From the NCBI GenBank assembly GCA_948144175.1, contig CANXME010002317.1, forward strand, positions 1,178,001 to 1,242,000: 64,000 nt of DNA, written 5' to 3'. Numbering within the stretch: the first letter of the stretch is position 1; each line of letters begins with the position of its first letter. Below the pieces are notes generated by a model. It did not search any database. It saw only the letters and a list, made by a program, of their open reading frames with translations, and was not told where the DNA came from. Made by a program: the position numbers and the translations under genes. Origin of the DNA: Closterium sp. NIES-65 (taxonomy: Eukaryota; Streptophyta; Zygnematophyceae; Desmidiales; Closteriaceae). This document shows positions 62,180 to 64,000 of this stretch, piece by piece.

Positions 62180-64000
62180 ATGCAGCCCCAGCGACGCCGG
62201 CGTGAGTCCCTCACGCCGCAGCAGCTGCGTGAGTGGTACGCTGGTTGGGGCTGTAGGGGTGGCGACGCTACTCCTACTACCACTCCTGCTGCTTCTACTC
62301 GTGGTGGCGGCCAGATGCAGCTCCCGCGACCCTCTCGCGTGTCTCTCACGCCTCGCCAGCTTCGTGAGTGGTACGCTCAGAGTGGAGGGTCTCTTAGTGC
62401 TGTTCGCTGCTCTTACGTGATTCGCACTGGTACTCGGACTGGTCAGCCTTGTGGGACACGTAGTCATACACCGTCCCGCTGCTTCGCCCGTCTGAGCGAC
62501 GCCTGGCGTACCGTGTTTGGCGACGAGGCTGAGCTTCCCGACTGGGTGGAGTTGCTTAGGCAGAGGGTAGATATATATGCTCTTGACTATGATGCTATTC
62601 TCACTGCCATGTATGCATTGCCTACTAGTGCTGACCGTGCAGGTCACCTGTGCGTCCCGCCTGACCCAGGTATAGGACCTGCTGCTCTAGCTACTGGTGA
62701 GGCTGCTGCTCTGGGTGCTAGTGAGTCTCCTGCTCCAGGTACAGGTGCGGCTGCTGCTCTAGGTGCTAGTGAGTCTGCTTCCTCAGGTGCGGGTGAGGCT
62801 GCGCTCTCAGGTACCGCGTTGGCTTCGGCCTCCCTCACCTTTACACTTGACTCTGGGGCTTCTCGCTCCTTCTTTCGGGACCGCACCACACTCACGCCGC
62901 TTGGTCGGCCGGTTGCAGTCTCCCTGGCTGACCCCTCTGGGGGTCCTGTCCTCGCTCACTTCTCCACTGTTCTCCCGTGTCCGGCTGCCCCTTCGGGCAC
63001 CCTGTCTGGCCTGTACCTCCCCTCGTTCTCGACGAACTTGGTGAGTGGTGCAGACCTACAGGATGCGGGGGTTCACCAGTTCACTCCTGCGAGTCAGCGG
63101 GTGACCCACTGCACGGACGCACGCACAGGCCGGCACCTGGCCACGTTCTCGCGTCGGCCGGGGTCGAGCCTCTACACCCTGACCACTGAGTCTCCTCCTG
63201 TCCCCGCGTCCGGTCAGGTAGCAGCGTCGGGTCAGGTGTTTGCTGCTGCGTCCAGGTCTGGTCCTGAGTCTGCCCCCTGTACTTGTCGCCTCCTGTCTCA
63301 CGAGACTCTCCTGTGGCACCACCGTCTTGGCCACCCCTCCTTGCCCCGTCTTCGGAGCATGGCTTCCCGTGTCCTTGTCTCTGGTCTTCCCCAGTCTCTC
63401 CCTCCTCTCCCCTCCGGGCCAGGACCTTCCTGTGTCCCCTGTGTCGAGGGTCGCCTCCGGGCTACTCCTCACTCCTCCCACTTCCCCCCGACAGAGGCTC
63501 CCCTGCAGACGCTTCACATGGATGTGTGGGGCCCAGCCCCCGTCCGTGGGCAGGATTACGAGCGCTACTTCCTGTTGGTGGTTGACGACTACTCGCGTTA
63601 CACCACAGTCCTCCCCTTGCGCAGCAAGGGTGAGGTCACTGAGGTGCTGATCGACTGGATCCGCGAGGCTCGTCTCCGGCTCAGGAAGAGCTTCGGCTCG
63701 GACTTTCCTGTTCTGCGTCTGCACTCGGACAGAGGCGGAGAGTTCTCCTCTGGCCTTCTGCGTGCCTACTGTCGTGCGCGAGGCATCCGCCAGACCTTCA
63801 CGCTTCCGGACTCACCACAGCAAAATGGGATTGCAGAGCGCCGCATTGGCATGGTCATGGATGTCGCTCGTACGTCCATGATGCATGCGGCTGCCCCCCA
63901 TTTTCTGTGGCCGTTTGCGGTGAGGTACGCGGCGCATCAGCTCAACCTTCACCCCCGGGTCTCTCGGCCTGCGATGTCCCCAGCCTTGCTGTGGACAGGG
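62180..64000 (+). CDS. Cop-G gag-tail/pol polyprotein (partial)
   Basis: Open frame from ATG 62180 to the window end. It begins MQPQRRRRESLTPQQLREWYAG; a second LTPRQLREWYAQ follows about 45 residues later, so the motif is duplicated. Then come the C-x13-C-x4-H-x4-C cluster, protease DSGASRSFF, the LLWHHRLGHPSLPRL and CVPCVEG zinc region, and integrase core residues D (MDVWGP), D (LHSDRGGEF) and E (QNGIAERR). Unlike Cop-E the first LREWYA has no stop, so this copy shows the longer form. No stop is seen before the edge. Confidence 0.9.
   Translation, partial: MQPQRRRRESLTPQQLREWYAGWGCRGGDATPTTTPAASTRGGGQMQLPRPSRVSLTPRQLREWYAQSGGSLSAVRCSYVIRTGTRTGQPCGTRSHTPSRCFARLSDAWRTVFGDEAELPDWVELLRQRVDIYALDYDAILTAMYALPTSADRAGHLCVPPDPGIGPAALATGEAAALGASESPAPGTGAAAALGASESASSGAGEAALSGTALASASLTFTLDSGASRSFFRDRTTLTPLGRPVAVSLADPSGGPVLAHFSTVLPCPAAPSGTLSGLYLPSFSTNLVSGADLQDAGVHQFTPASQRVTHCTDARTGRHLATFSRRPGSSLYTLTTESPPVPASGQVAASGQVFAAASRSGPESAPCTCRLLSHETLLWHHRLGHPSLPRLRSMASRVLVSGLPQSLPPLPSGPGPSCVPCVEGRLRATPHSSHFPPTEAPLQTLHMDVWGPAPVRGQDYERYFLLVVDDYSRYTTVLPLRSKGEVTEVLIDWIREARLRLRKSFGSDFPVLRLHSDRGGEFSSGLLRAYCRARGIRQTFTLPDSPQQNGIAERRIGMVMDVARTSMMHAAAPHFLWPFAVRYAAHQLNLHPRVSRPAMSPALLWTG

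Larger units (their letters stand above)
60797..64000 (+). mobile_element. Cop-G, sister of Cop-E (partial)
   Basis: 5' LTR 60797-60928 (132 bp, near-identical to Cop-E LTRs), PBS TGGTATAGAGCGGG, hairpin module, GC-rich leader and the start of a gag-tail/pol frame that runs off the right edge in the integrase. It also lacks the gag core. The expected left duplication is aactg (60792-60796). Confidence 0.93.

Overview
This window reads as a repeat-dense piece of a eukaryotic nuclear genome. It holds one recognisable host gene, a seven-exon glycosyltransferase-like gene with GT-AG introns (28548-33460), inside nested retrotransposons. Plant-type Ty1/copia families, a tyrosine-recombinase (DIRS/PAT-like) element, TRIM-like miniatures and very GC-rich low-complexity DNA together suggest a streptophyte green alga or an early-diverging plant. 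That assignment is inference; no marker gene fixes the species. I name the elements Cop-A to Cop-G, DIRS-1, LARD-1, TRIM-1/2 and Gyp-1 for reference.

Layout. 1-657: leader and 5' LTR of Cop-A (minus strand, runs off the left edge), inserted into the decayed Cop-B (658-6028). 6029-10578: no gene recognised, one inverted-repeat structure. 10579-23373: DIRS-1 with split direct repeats, an intact tyrosine recombinase and an intact RT-RNase H, its gag split by the young copia Cop-C (14576-21955; identical 131-bp LTRs, TSD AAGCG). 23374-27960: a ~180-bp satellite array broken by a 1.55-kb non-autonomous LTR element (LARD-1) and a 375-bp TRIM (TRIM-1, TSD CAAAC) that carries tRNA-like Pol III boxes. 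28548-33460: the host gene, with minisatellites built from its own splice-donor sequence. 33776-39879: Cop-D, a second copia lineage (TSD AGATT). 39943-40497: a MITE. 41160-43918: minisatellites and low-complexity DNA. 43924-50794: Cop-E, a young copia lacking the usual gag N-terminus (TSD GAGAG). 53055-55044: a gypsy gag remnant, a copia RT remnant and TRIM-2. 55045-58813: decayed Cop-F containing a solo LTR. 58814-60796: Gyp-1 with an intact gag and a nested solo LTR. 60797-64000: Cop-G, sister of Cop-E on the plus strand, running off the right edge.

How the parts relate. The copia elements Cop-B, -C, -E, -F and -G are one superfamily with ~132-bp LTRs, a GC-rich repetitive leader, an unusual C-x13-C-x(3,4)-H-x4-C finger at the end of gag and a long Gly/Ala/Pro linker between integrase and RT. 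Cop-C and Cop-E share an almost identical pol but have different LTRs and gag, as expected from template switching. Cop-E and Cop-G lack the gag core yet look recently mobile, so they probably borrow gag from elements such as Cop-C. The leaders of Cop-C, -E and -G carry a conserved set of three hairpins, with U-runs after the first two, directly after the primer-binding site; Cop-B keeps the first one. The strongest novelty candidates are that leader module, the tRNA-like TRIM, the gag finger, and the amplified splice donor in the host gene.
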